DNA of 64,000 nucleotides from Motacilla alba alba (taxonomy: Eukaryota > Chordata > Aves > Passeriformes > Motacillidae), in contig NC_052018.1 of NCBI RefSeq assembly GCF_015832195.1, forward strand, positions 112,067,966 through 112,131,965, read 5' to 3'. Both the position numbers and the translations under genes were made by a program. Under the pieces are notes generated by a model. The model was not told the origin of the DNA. It saw nothing but the letters and a program-made list of their open reading frames with translations, and ran no database searches. Of the stretch, positions 36,894-48,900 are shown piece by piece (positions within the stretch are counted from its first letter, which is position 1; every line of letters begins with the position of its first letter).

Positions 36894-38220
36894 TTAGGTG
36901 CATTTTCCCTATAGACTAGAAAGAACATGCTCCCATTACCTGTCCCAGCTGTGTGTTAGGGAAGCTGCAGGGCTGGAGATTTGGGTTGTTTGTTTTACCT
37001 TGTAAGGACCCCTGGCAACTCTTTGAAAACACTGATAGAAACCAAGGTTATTGCTCCCATCTCCCCACTGGAAATTTCTGCTCCCTCAGAGCACAGCTAC
37101 ATAAACAGCTGATTTGGCATTTAGCACAAGGGAAGGAATGGAAACTCCTGGCAGGGCGGTGGGAATGAGTTATTGGAGGTGATGGGGGTAGGGCCAGAAT
37201 CTTGGAGCAGAGCTACTGGTGGTGGAAGAAGCTGTGCTGGATGCTGAATCCACTGTTTCTGTGGAGAGATGGGAACTATCAGACGTGGGTGGGAAGGGAT
37301 CTCTTCAGCTGCTAGTAAAATGTAATGATCAGTGTGATCGCGGATCGCCTAGTTAACCAACAGCTGTAAGTGAAGATTTCCTTTAGTTCCCCAGGGTCAG
37401 TACTGTCCTCTGCCATTGCCCCAGGCTGCAAAAATGTTGGGTGGGAATTCACTGCTGTTTTCCCATTCCCATATTTCCTCATCTGTGCTGATACCAATTT
37501 TTCTTAGCAACCTTGTCTCTGCCTGTGAGGAAGTCAGTCAGGTTTTATTGAGAACCAGTGCCTTCTGTGGCACAGTTTCCTGAGGTTTCCTCTGTGAAGG
37601 AGGGAGAAGGCTGAGCAGAGCTGAACACAAACCTGATGTGCACCAAAACCCACCAAAACCTGAGCTGTACTTCTGTTGAGTGTATTTGGCTTTTGTTCTC
37701 ACCCAAAGACCATTGAAACAGCCACTTAGGCAAGGCTGCCTACTGTGACTGCAGAACAGTCATTAGCTTAATTTAAAATCATATACATGGACTCGAACAA
37801 AAATATGATCCTGGCAGGTTTTCTGCCTATTTGCTGGTCCTGCTGAGGACCCTGAGTCTGGATTCATCCCAGTTTGCATTAGATTCTTAGTCAATTGTTC
37901 AAGCTGGAGACCTAATTCCTCTGTGAGCCTGGGAGCACTCAGTAATCAGTGGAGAAAAAATAGTTACTTCCCAAAAGCAATTCAGAAATTTAGGTGGGAT
38001 GTAAGTACCTAAACGTCTTCAGTCATTTCTACTGAATATAAAGGCAATTCAGGATAGGGAAACTCCTAGTTTAAGCAGTTTAGCAAAGGGCCTGAAGTTA
38101 GATGAAATGGATTTGTGTGCTGGTGACAAGTGATTTCTCATGTACCTCACTAGACTTTCATGGAGCTGCTTAACTACAGATATGTTGTTTAATAAGGAAA
38201 AGAGAAACCTGTGGGAAAAC

Positions 38221-38278
38221 AAAGAATATCAATAATCACACATACTTACAAAGAATATCACTAATCACACATACTTAC
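38221..38278. repeat. 29-bp tandem duplication
   Basis: Positions 38221-38249 and 38250-38278 are two 29-bp copies (starting AAAGAATATC and ending CATACTTAC) with one difference, A versus C at the eleventh position. The near identity implies a recent event. Confidence 0.95.
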
Positions 38279-38369
38279 ATCTGGCAATAAACTTTTTGGA
38301 AAAAAAAATCAGTACAGCAGCTTGTTGCCTTTGAAACGTAATGCTATTAAAATGTTCAACATGAAGTTT

Positions 38370-38384
38370 CTATTTTTAAAATAG
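38370..38384. promoter_or_regulatory. MEF2-like palindromic site
   Basis: CTATTTTTAAAATAG contains CTATTTTTAA, which fits the MEF2 consensus YTAWWWWTAR, and is nearly palindromic over 15 bp. It sits in a repeat-poor stretch (38290-38800). Binding is inferred from the motif only. Confidence 0.25.
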
Positions 38385-39157
38385 CAGTTGAAAGAAATGC
38401 ACGAGATTAATAAGAAGCTAAATTGAAACCATGTTGGTTCATAGGTAACACAGACGAACACCGAGTTAATGCGGAGGGCTGTGTGTGCGCTCCAGTTTGG
38501 GCCACTGCTTGTTTGGTTTTTATTTCATCTTTCTTAGGAAGCAGAAGGGGGTAGGAATTCCAGCCTGTTTAATCTCTTACTTCCTTTCTTAGGCTGTTGT
38601 TCAGTTGAGTTTATTAAGCCTTCTGAAACAGCAGCTTATGGCAAGTTAAGACATCATCTGCCACACCGATACATAGGGAGTCGCTGATATAAACTGTTCT
38701 CCAGCAGAAATAGACAACAGTCTGCCACGGAAAAGCCTTAAACACAAACAAGGGGATGTGTAGCAATCATGTCGGAAATTGAGGTTTGAGTGTTGAGCAA
38801 TTGGCCTGGAAGGGAGAAACCATCTGACACAGGTGTCCAGGAGAGCTGCAGATTTCTGTCTCTGTTGTTTGAGCACATGCAGCTGAGAATAAACAATTCT
38901 TGTCCAGCTAAAAAGCAGGAGAGAGGAACTGCACCTCCAGGGAGGTGTGTACAAATGCATATGGGAATTTGTTCCAAGGTGACCACAGTCTCATGTTAAC
39001 CACAGCTGCCAGCCCAGAGGATTTGATGAACTCAAGTTCTTGATATTAGATAAAAAAAGGATACTGAGCAGGGAAGTAGAGTGTTGGTAGGTTGGACCCT
39101 GGAGAAGAGCTTTGGTTTTGTTGGCACTGTTGTGACCATTTACAGGATGTCAAAATC

Positions 39158-39185
39158 TGTCCCACTGACTGCAGTGGATTTAGGA
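39158..39185. repeat. Possible short ancient LINE-tail scrap
   Basis: CCCACTGACTGCAGTGGATT resembles the self-complementary 'cccattgacttcaatggga' word of old CR1/L3-like tails. It is very short and may be chance. Confidence 0.18.
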
Positions 39186-41867
39186 TGATACTTGCCAGCA
39201 GCACAACAGTCCCACATGGCTTTTATTTTCTCCCAGATTATTAATTTTGTTTTAAGGGAACTGTCTGGGTGGCAGTAACAGAAGAATGAGCACTGGAGGA
39301 CCTTGTTAGCAGCCCAAAGGAGAATATGCAGATAGTGGCTTGGTTCAATAATTGTTGGCAGCAGCAGTGAATGTTACCAGCAGGCACTGTTAGAGCTGTG
39401 TATGGAATAACCTGCTGCAAATAAACGGCACACAATGTCCAGAGAACATTTACATAAGGGAGATGTCTGTAAAATATTAAAGAAGTACATGTAGAAAGGA
39501 TCTAAGAACTCGCTGGAACTGAATGACAAGATAAAGCCAGGAGAATTTCTGCCCCAAGGCACCCTCGGTCAGCTCCAGCAGTCTCCCTCCATGCCAATAT
39601 GACCTCCGGACATGTTTCCCAAAAGCAGGTTTCTGGCTATTCCTCTGAGGATGTTTGATTTTCAGTTGAACCCTGCATGTCTCATAACAAGCTCCAGGTC
39701 TGTTTTGTGGTCACGGTTTGTGTTCCACGAATCTTATTTCTTAGATATGGAGATTGGGATAGAGTCAGTGATGAGAACCTTGGGGAAGGCCACAGATATA
39801 TGGGGAGGGATCTGCTGGTGTTTAACAAGAGAACATTAAAATCTTTTCAGTTTACTGCTATGATTGCTCTGATTTTACATTTGAGCAAGTTACATATGTT
39901 GCAAAGCTTCAATAACCTAACCTCTGTAAAACATACGCATGAATGACAGGAACACAGGTGCAAACTGCCTGATGGCAGCATTGCTAAATAAATTTTATTA
40001 TTTTTTTTTACTGCCAGAACTGTCCAGTATTAAAGACAAATAAACAAAAACCTCAGAAATTTGAATGTTAGATGAAGAAATCCCAATTTTTTCTCATTGC
40101 GCAGATGCCCCATTTTCTCAGACACTGACCTGTTTACTCAAGCACTTTGGAGTCTCAAAGTTATTGTTTAGGTGTTATATGCTATTGGTAAAATTGGTTG
40201 GAAAGTAGAACTTTCTCTATTAAAACAAAATTTGAAGTTTCAAAATGAGTTTGCACACCCCATCGGGAGACCAGGCACTGAATGAAGTTGGAGTGTGTTG
40301 GGCACTTGCCGTGTAGGGAATATTCTGAGAAGTTTTACTTTGGAATCGTCAAAACATTTTGATTCTGAAATTTGAAAATATGACGTTTGATAGCAGTGAT
40401 TTTCTGTTATCATATTGTAAAGTGTAATAGTGTAAGCTCACTGGGGTGTAACAGTCTGCACACATGGTATGTATTAACATTTGTTTTCATGTAACATATG
40501 TATGAATTGAAACAATGAAATGCAGTGATATGGTGAGAATAAAACATATGAGTCAAGATTAACTTGGAAAGTTAAAACATTCAGCTGTAAAACAATTTGG
40601 TTTCACAAAAAACGGTCTTTATTATGTAAAAACTACTGCATCAAACTGCTCCTAGCTTTCAAGCAAGTTTCATTATTGTAAGTGAAACCAGTGATGCCCA
40701 ACAATTTCCATTGTGGCAGCCTCTAATGCTGTTAAACTTTTACCATGCATGCTGAAATCATCCACACTGAGGGCTGCTGCAGGCTGGGCTCCCCTGGAAA
40801 TGATTGGCAGAAATGCTTTGGCAGTTTCTGAGGCTGAGCACAGGGAAGAATACATAATTTTGCTTACATTAAAATGCTACAGCTGTTTCAGAGTAAAGTA
40901 TTAAAAAGGGTACTGGGGTGGTTTTTTTGCCTCCCAAGCATCTGCCCTGGTTTGGGCAAGGTGTGAACTCGTGTCATGTTCACACATTCTCTGTGTAGCT
41001 CAGGAGCTCTGTGGGCTCAAGGAGGGATTGGTGGAACCAGGGACTCGTGTCTAGTTTTTCATTTCACATTCGCTGCTCAAATATGTAGGCAAGGTTTGGA
41101 AGGAACAGTAGCTTCAAGTACTTTGTGTTCTTGATTGATCTAATGGAGGTAATTGTGCCTTTGTACTAAGAGAAAATCAGCTGATCTGCAGAAAAGTCAG
41201 TTTGGTACATGGGACATCTGCTGTTCTTCCTCTTCTGCCTTCACCCTCAAGTCCACGTTTCGAGGCAGGCGCAGTGAGACGATGCTCTCCTCCGTGCCAA
41301 AGCAGAGCCTGCGGTGCCAGAGATCTAATCAGGTGGTGACACCAAGGACTGGCAGGGATGCTTGTGAACATGGAAAAAGTAGTTCTCCTGGCTCTGCCAG
41401 ACATGTGGCTGGCCAGAAGCGAGGTTTCAATTATAAGCAGGGCTAAAGTACATTTGTGTTAATGAGAAATCCGTCAGCCAAGGTGCAGATACTCCAAGAA
41501 TACATGTGATGGGATTATGTGCATGTTGCTAATTCATTTGACATAGCTGCTCACTTCAGTTTGGTTAATTAAGATTCCTTTCGGCTGGGAAGTGGCATCA
41601 CTGAACCCAAATGTCTGCTAGAAGTGTAAGATGTTGTGGTTCCTGGGCTGCCGGGTGTCAGGAGTCACCTCAGAACATCCAGCCGGGGTCTGTGAGGGAA
41701 GGGTGGGCGGCAAGGTGCAGGTTGTCACTGCTAACATGGAACAGGGTGGCTTGTCAGCCCTGCTGCGTGAAAACCTTCAGGACCCATTTTTGGGGGATTT
41801 CTCAGTGTTCCGGAACAGCAGAGCTGCTGTTCCCTGCCCGGATCTGGGTGCTTGGTCATCGGTCTCC

Positions 41868-42770
41868 TTGTGAGGAGAGATGGGGTTCTCTGAGGTTGTG
41901 AGGAGAGATGGGGGGCTCCTCCCTGAAGCTGTGAGGGGAGGAAGGGGCTGCCCAAGTTGTGAGGAGAGAAGGGGGATCCTTCCTGAGGCTGTGAGGAGAG
42001 GAGTGGGATCCTCCCTGAGGCTGTGAGGAGACTACTCGGCTCCCCGAGCTGTGAGGGGAGGACGGGACACGGCCGCGGCTGTGAGGGGTTAGAACGCACG
42101 GCCCCGGCTGCGCGGGGAGGACAGGGCACGGCCGCGGCTGTGAGGGGAGGAGGGGAGGACGGGGCACGGCCCGGGCCGTGAAGAGGCTGCCCGGGCCGTG
42201 AGGGGAGGAAGGCACGGCCCCGGCTGTGAGGGGAAGAACACATGGCCCCAGCTGTGAGGACAGCTGTGAGGATGGGGCATGGCCGCGGCTGTGAGGGGAG
42301 GACGGGGCACGGCCCGGGCCGTGAGGGGAGGACGAGGCTGCCCAGGCCGTGAGGGGAGGAAGGCGCGGCCGCGGCTGTGAGGGGACGACGCTGTGAGGGG
42401 GACACGGGGCACGGCCCGGACTGTGAGGGGGACACGGGGCACGGCCCGGGCTGTGAGGGGAGGACAGGGCATGGCCGAGGCTGTGAGGGGGACACGGGGC
42501 ACGGCCCGGGTTGTGAGGGGAGGACAGGGCATGGCCGAGGCTGTGAGGAGAGGACGGGGCACGGCCCGGCTGTGAGGGGAGGACGGGGCACGGCCCGGGC
42601 TGTGAGGGGAGGACGAGGCTACCCGGGCTGTGAGGTAGAAGGGGTTCCCTGAGGCTGTGAGAAAAAGGAGTCTTCTGAAGAGTGTGAGGAGAGACTGGGA
42701 TCTCTACGAAGTTCTGAGGAGGGAAGAGGGCTCTCCGAAGCTGTGAGGGGAAGCAGGGGCTGCTCCCACC
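41868..42770. repeat. GC-rich minisatellite, about 32 units of 28-30 bp
   Basis: Nearly every unit opens with CTGTGAGGGGAGGA or a close variant (TTGTGAGGAGAGA, CCGTGAGGGG), followed by a variable second half. In the core the second half is CGGGGCACGGCCCGGG. At both edges it is AT-richer, for example ATCCTCCCTGAGG on the left and TTCCCTGAGG or CTCTCCGAAG on the right. I count about 32 units over 903 bp. The + strand is G- and purine-rich, with many GGGG runs and several CpGs per core unit. Three reading frames of the - strand stay open for 157-339 codons because the unit is about 30 bp and lacks stops on that strand. The two longest start at GTG and TTG, and the 339-codon frame contains no internal ATG. 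This is not a protein gene. Confidence 0.97.
42421..42540. repeat. 60-bp dimer repeated in tandem inside the minisatellite
   Basis: Positions 42421-42480 and 42481-42540 are identical except for one C/T difference (42451 versus 42511). Each 60-bp copy is made of two 30-bp unit types, one ending CACGGCCCGGG and one ending CATGGCCGAGG. This is a higher-order repeat produced by a recent duplication. Confidence 0.95.
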
Positions 42771-43440
42771 GGCCACAGCCGGCACCAGCAGCCCCACCCC
42801 AGAGCGCACCTGAGTGCAGCACTGACCTAACAATAACTGAAGAATTTGTAATGAATTCCTGCATTGTTTTTGCAAATTATTGAACTCCTCTCTTTCAAAA
42901 AGGTAATGATATTTGGATTGTTTTATTTCTATTGATAATTTTTACTTAAACAGGCATTAATAGTTTTTTTTCCTGAAACCTAATTTCTTCCACCCAGATG
43001 TCTTGTGGGAATCTCAGTGCCATCCAAGCAAGAGCTTCTGTCTATAATTCAGTTTCCTGAAGGAAAGACAAGCTCAGATGTCTTTTGTTTGCACACATCA
43101 GGTCTGACTTTCTCCTTTGGGCTGCTACATTGTCCCAAGGGACCTGCCGCTCCTGCCCAAGGCCCTCCATGTGGTGTGGAATGTAACCTGGTGTCCAGGA
43201 CAGGCTGCTACTTACAGCTTTAATTTTATTGTGCTTAGGAGGAGACAGATATCCAACCTTCCCTTACTTGTAAGTATGGATCTGAAGAAAGGCAGATAAG
43301 ATGTGCTGACAGATGGGACAGCTCAATGGCAAATTGCCCATCAGGTGAGTAAAACCTGTGACTGATGAGTCCCATGAAAGGGTGACTGTTACTAGAACAA
43401 TACATATGGATAGATAAAACTGTGTATCTACATATATATT

Positions 43441-43456
43441 ACACACACACACACAC
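43441..43456. repeat. (AC)8 dinucleotide microsatellite
   Basis: Eight uninterrupted AC units, preceded by a short ATATAT run. Confidence 0.95.
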
Positions 43457-43721
43457 TTATATGCATTTGTTTCTATGTGGTGTTAAGAGCATCAGTTCCA
43501 AAAGGGTTTAGAAAATAAGAAAATGTGTGTTTTATATTATTCCTGTGTATACATTTTCATACCTAATACATTCTTCATTTCCTCTGGGGCCTTCTTAAAG
43601 AAGTTGCTAATGTATAAGCAGTGCAACTTACAAAAAACCAATGGGAATCTAAATTGTGTCTTGCAATGCCTAATTTTGGTGATAAGGTAAAAACCCCTGA
43701 ACTTTGTGGCTCAGAAATTAC

Positions 43722-43757
43722 CTATTATTTTACAAGAAATGAACTATTATTTTACAA
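43722..43757. repeat. Direct repeat with a 22-bp period
   Basis: CTATTATTTTACAA occurs at 43722-43735 and again at 43744-43757, with related AT-rich sequence between the two copies. Confidence 0.8.
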
Positions 43758-44221
43758 TAAGAAAATAAAAGCAAGGGTCTGCTCTTAGCTGTAAATACTG
43801 CAAAAATTATTTTAATTTTGAAAATGGTAAGCTGTGGTTTTGTTAGTTGCAAATTGCTGCAGCTCCATAGCTTTCAAAGAGGGGACAGCTGATTTATACA
43901 AGTTGAAAATCTCTCTTGGAGTTCCTGATGTTTTATTCAGAATTCTTGGATCACAGTACATTAGAAATCCCTGTGGTGGATTTACCATAAATATTCAGGT
44001 GCTGTGGTGCATTATTCCTTGAACAATCCCACTAATTTCAGAGGCTGAAAAGTACTCAAGAGGACCAATTCCACTGGAAAGAGGAGACGCTGATCAGCCT
44101 TGGGCTGTGGTTCTGGGGAGTATGAGCACAGCCTGCTTCCCAGTGTGCTGCTGCACTGAGCGCTGCAGCAGCAGCTCTGCTCCTTGTTCTCTGGGCTATT
44201 GCTCACCGGCTGTGCTGGGTT

Positions 44222-44282
44222 CAGTGAGCACCTCTTGGGATGGGCAGGAGCCTTTCCGCTGACTTCATCAGGCATTGGCTGT
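44222..44282. repeat. Possible ancient CR1/L3-like retroposon tail
   Basis: AGTGAGCACCTCTTGGGATG, then GCAGGAGCCTTTCCGCTGAC and TTCATCAGGCATTGG. This recalls the 'tgagcacct ... ggatcgggccctttgc ... ttgacttc' order of old LINE tails found across amniotes. Strand and family are uncertain. Confidence 0.3.
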
Positions 44283-45873
44283 TCAGGGATCTTGAAGGAG
44301 ATCAAATGGCAGCCATTAAAGCAGCCTGGCCTTCTTCAGCTTTAGTTATTGCCTGTGGTGCTTATACAACCTGTTTGGTACCTAATTTTCTCTCATTTTG
44401 TAAAACAGAGATGACTCAGCCGTGCTCTGCCACTTGGTATTGTTTGTGTATTGTCACTTATCTTTGTTTTCAAAGGAGCTAAATCCAACAGCCATCCAGT
44501 TACTGACCCTTTTGATGTGAGTTTGTGTCTCCAAAAGCTGCCTGTTACATTTATATGACTTACCAAAATAATTGTGAAAGTTCAAATCCTTGTTCATACT
44601 CTCTTAAAATTCTCATTTTTCAAAACTGGGCCAGATGTTTGGTGCTGTTGGAAGAAGAACCTGCAAAGCCTGGAACAACGGTAAGGTTGATGGTAAGGTA
44701 CTGTTGATGTTTCAGAAATGGAGCTGGTTGAAATATATCCAGTTTTAAGATGCTGTTGGTCTCTTCAAATATAAATTCTGGGCAAAGGAAAAAAGTAATA
44801 AAGGAAATAACTACAAAAAATTATTTCCATCAAGCAGTTTACACATTTCTGCACTCATAAGATTTGAAGAGGGGAGGCACAGTTGACCAGGAGCAAGCAA
44901 GTGTCAAAGGTACATGAGTTTAGTATTGTCAATGCTGAGTGTGTTTCTGCACTGGCCACTGAAGAAGGCAGACATCTACCACCTGGAGTTTCGTAGCTCT
45001 CATCACACCAGGACTGTGCTCCCATTTTTCTCCATTTCCACCAGCAGTTTGTCCTGCTTGCTGAGTTTTTTCCTTCAGGTTATTTGAGGGAAACAGGTGT
45101 TTCCCAGGAAGCCTCAGTGCACACAGCTCTAATCGCTGTCTCTGGCAAATGGATCCTTTGTGCTGTCTGGAGGATTAATAGAGGGTTAGGTGCTTAAAAA
45201 AATAAACAGTGAGTTCAGTGGGAAGGAGCAAAGCTGTGTGTGGCTGATGAGCGAGGTGATGTCATTTATTTAGCAGAGGTGATACAGTAGTCAGAGATGC
45301 CATGAGGGGAGGGCTCCTTTGAAGGAAGCAGGAGAGTTGTGAGGCAAACCACAGAGGAGCTGTTAGTGGCCAGTGGAAAAAGGCTGTTGGGTTTGAAGCC
45401 TCGGAGCTCAGGTGCAGTGCAAGAGAATAGGGGCTCATTGTTGAGGCAGGGATCAGCACTCCCTTTTGTTCTGTGCCCTGCCCCCTCCTCCTCTGGCACT
45501 GCAATAATAATATCTTGTCACTCTTAAGACATGCTGGCACAGCTCGTGTTCACTGATGGATGTTCGCTCAATGGACGTACTAAAATGGTTTGTTTCTGTT
45601 GATGTATGTCTTTGTAGGCTCCTCTAATGGGAGTGTAAATAAATGAACCCTTCAGCAGGGATTTCTTTCACTGCAGTCCAGTTTAACCTCTGAGTGCCTC
45701 ACTGCCAGGAGTCACTCCAAATGCTTTGCTGCCTTACACTACTGCTGCCTTTTTCTGGAGTTTCATGCATTCCCTTTGCTGCCCATTTGCACAGGCAACT
45801 TGCTAGATGTGGATGCAATTAATTTTTTATGAGTATTTAGTAAAACAAGACTGAGAAATTAGGATGAGCACTC

Positions 45874-45901
45874 AAGAAAGGTAAGGTAAGAAAGGTAAGG
45901 G
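45874..45901. repeat. Tandem duplication with a 14-bp period
   Basis: AAGAAAGGTAAGGT at 45874-45887 is followed by AAGAAAGGTAAGGG at 45888-45901, giving 13 of 14 identical positions. Confidence 0.88.
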
Positions 45902-48900
45902 CCTAATGTTCATTGAGACAGTTAAAAAGATTTCCCCTTATTTCACCTAGGGGTGATGACAAGCTCTTGAGATTAATTTCTTTAAAGTTGTGTGCAAGAC
46001 CTGGTTTGTGTGAAGCTGTGGATCACAGAACCGGAACTTTGTTCCTGTGGTCAGTTCTCACAAATACATAAATACTGCAGTGGTACAATTCCTTAAGACA
46101 ATGGAACTCAAAGGCATCTTCAGAAGACAGCCAGAATGAGTGTATAATAGCGATAAACCGAAAATAGCTTTACAAAGAAGGTAGTCCCTCACGTATGATT
46201 CTGTGGAGATTTTTTCACCATAAGTGTGTGGGAATGGAGTTTTGAAAGGAGGTCAGCATAGTTTTCACAGCTCTGTTCTAGAGTTTGAAGTGCTCATACT
46301 TGGCACAGTTTGCCTAGCCTGGAAGTGCCATAATCCATTATTCTGCATTTAAAGAACCATTTAATGATCACTGACCAAACCCCATTTTTTTCAAGTCTCC
46401 ACTTAAAAAGGCTTCTCTAGAGAAACTTGTACACCAGCAGTGAGGAGCTTCTGGTGAAGATGGAAATAGAAGTAACAGGCCTAGTGCTGACAGGGAAATT
46501 TCAATTGTTACTTGGAAAAATTACAAAACTGGTTCAGTTTTCCCTCCATTTCCATTATCAGTAGAATCAGTCATGGAATAGGATCTGCTTGCACAGAGTG
46601 AGAATGTCACATGGCTACAGAAATGCTCACCAAGTGCAGAGATCTGACATGATCCGTGTAACCTCCTAGCAAGCTGTGTGGTGGGACAACATTCTGTCAT
46701 ATCATACATCTGAAACAAAGACAATGAAAAGCAGCCTTCTCTCACTTCAGTCTCTGGCACGTAGGAGATGCAAATGCCAGATTTTGCCAGGAGACCCAAC
46801 TATTGACAGAGATCAGCCCTTCCTGAAATGCTTCTGCTAATTCTTGTCTATTCTATCTGGAGTTTTCAATGCACATGTACTCACTGAGGGAGAAAATCCT
46901 CTTTTTCAAATACGCAGTTTATTTTTCAGCCTATATGTTTGCTGACCCTGCTAATGAAGTGCAGTTTAAAAGCTGCATTCTAGAATGGGGGACATTGTCT
47001 CTCCACCCCTTCTCTTATGTGTTTATTGTTGTGAAAATGTAAGGACTTTATTAAAAGGTTGGACATGAGGACACTGGAACAGAGCATCCAGTATCTCCAT
47101 ATCATTCCTTCATTATTTATGGTTGCAGCACAGTACATGCAGCACCAGATGTGAGTAAGAAAAAGGAGGGGTGCAAAAGAGAACTTCAAATGACTGTGAT
47201 GAATAGTTGAAAGTGAACAGAGGGGCTTTTAAGGCTCCTTTAAAGAAAGCCTAATGCTCTGCTTCCCAAAGCAGCAGGCTACTGATGATGGAAAAGTCAC
47301 AGACATACCTGCAGAGATTTGGGAAGCTCTTGTTTCAGTAGGTCTTTATGGCAGCTAAAAAAATAGAATTCCTGTGCTCCTGCCAGCTAGGTTGGTGTGT
47401 CCAGCTCACTTTTCTGTTTTCCATTTTGCTCTGTGAGGACAATGTGCCATGACTTGGACAGTGCTGAACTCCAAACCATGTCTGTGCTTATTTAGCCATC
47501 CCTCCCAAGACCAGGTCCTACTTGTGTCTGGTACTTTTCCATACTTGAGCAGTGCCATCTCTGAGGACTGCTGTTTCTTGCTTGCATTTCTGGTTCTGAT
47601 GGTGGCATAAAATGCCAGGCCCTGCAAACCTTGAATCTTCTTTGCCTTTTTAAAACAAGTGGTGACATTTTCTTAGACATACACAACCTGCTCTTCCCTA
47701 ATGGCTCCCTGGAAATCCATCACTAGTATAAATCAGGAATGAAGAGCTTTATGTCCTCTTCCTGCATCACCCTGTTTTATAACAAGCTTTCTAAAATATT
47801 CTCAATTACGGCTAAAAATTACTGGCTTTTCCAACCAACAAACTACTTGATTAATTTTTTTGCTTCCTTTTTTTGGTAACATGATTTGAAAAATACAGGA
47901 AAAATGTCACAGATGCAAACGGTTTTTTAAAAGGAATTATTGAAGCTTTTAAGTGAGTCTTTTGTTTGTGCACAGCTAAAATTGTTTAGAGTGGAATCAA
48001 ACAGCCTTTGTGCACTCGGGGCTCTGCGGGATCACGTCTCCGAGGGGGATGCAATGTGTGGATGCCAGTGTTCAGCTGGCACTGAGCTACTGCTTCATGC
48101 TGTCCCCCCATGGGCTTTCTCCCTTGTGCCCCTTCCACTGCCTCCATGGTGGTGGGTGTGCTTCAGGATGAGCTCTGAGCTGGCTGAATCCTGGAGGTGA
48201 GGCGGAAGGGGATCAGGGCAGCCTGTGGGTGTTACAGAGAGTGGTCAGCAAGGGATGTAAACACGGTGGGTACAGCCACCCCGAGCAGCAGCGCTGCCTG
48301 AACCAAGCGTTTCCTTGGTTTGTGCTGATTGCATGGATAGAAATGTGCCCTCAAAGAGATTCAGCTCCTGAGTTATCACTGTTCTTGTGAGGGTGAATTC
48401 ATCACCAGAGCAGGCCACCCCTCTTCGTGCAGGCCTGCAGGAAAGACTAAAGCAAATAAGCGCCGTGGTGCCGAAATCAGAGCGATGGCTGATGGAGCCC
48501 CGATGGGGAGAACAGCCAAACAGCCTGAATGGAATGTCAGTAAGCATGGTAGTTAAAAATACACTTCTCAGACCTTGAGGACACTCTGGGGACTAAGAAG
48601 CTATATTGATACTAGACTTCAAAAGTTCCAAATAAACAGCAGGATTTTCTCAATGCACAGAAGTGCATACTTGTGATGTCAGAGCAATGTTATTTCTGCA
48701 CTGCAAATCTCAAGGCACATGCCTTAAAAGCCAGTCCCGATAAGTTGCAACTTATTTAATTTACATTTATAATTGGTCTTATTTTATTTTTGTGTATCTT
48801 GGAAACTTAGATTTAGATTCATACTGTGAATCTCAAATTTACATATGTCTAAAGAGAACGTTACTCTCTTTAGGGTAGAGAGCACGTCTTGTATGAGAGC

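Larger units (their letters stand above)
31689..41867. other. Gene-free stretch, 10 kb
   Basis: No gene is supported. It contains the CTAT microsatellite at 32770, two possible ancient retroposon tails around 36655-36893, a 29-bp tandem duplication at 38221-38278 and a repeat-poor AT-rich stretch at 38290-38800 with a MEF2-like site. Open frames reach 127 codons on the - strand (35953-36336) and none is recognised. Confidence 0.55.

Noticed and set aside
41868..42770. CRISPR-like array of repeats and spacers
   Set aside because: Units are contiguous and variable throughout, with no constant repeat alternating with unique spacers, and the host is a eukaryote with CR1 elements.
41731..42875. 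Open frames of 339, 286 and 157 codons on the - strand, Pro/Ser/His-rich and periodic
   Set aside because: They lie on the minisatellite, are open in all three frames of one strand at once, and the two longest begin at TTG and GTG rather than ATG. The 339-codon frame has no internal ATG. The roughly 30-bp unit without stops on that strand explains them fully.
44579..44589. AGTTCAAATCC, resembling a tRNA B box
   Set aside because: There is no A box or foldable cloverleaf in the preceding 80 bp.
48000..48515. CpG-richer patches as a CpG-island promoter
   Set aside because: They are short and interrupted, and there is no first exon, donor site or TATA/Inr arrangement that I can point to.
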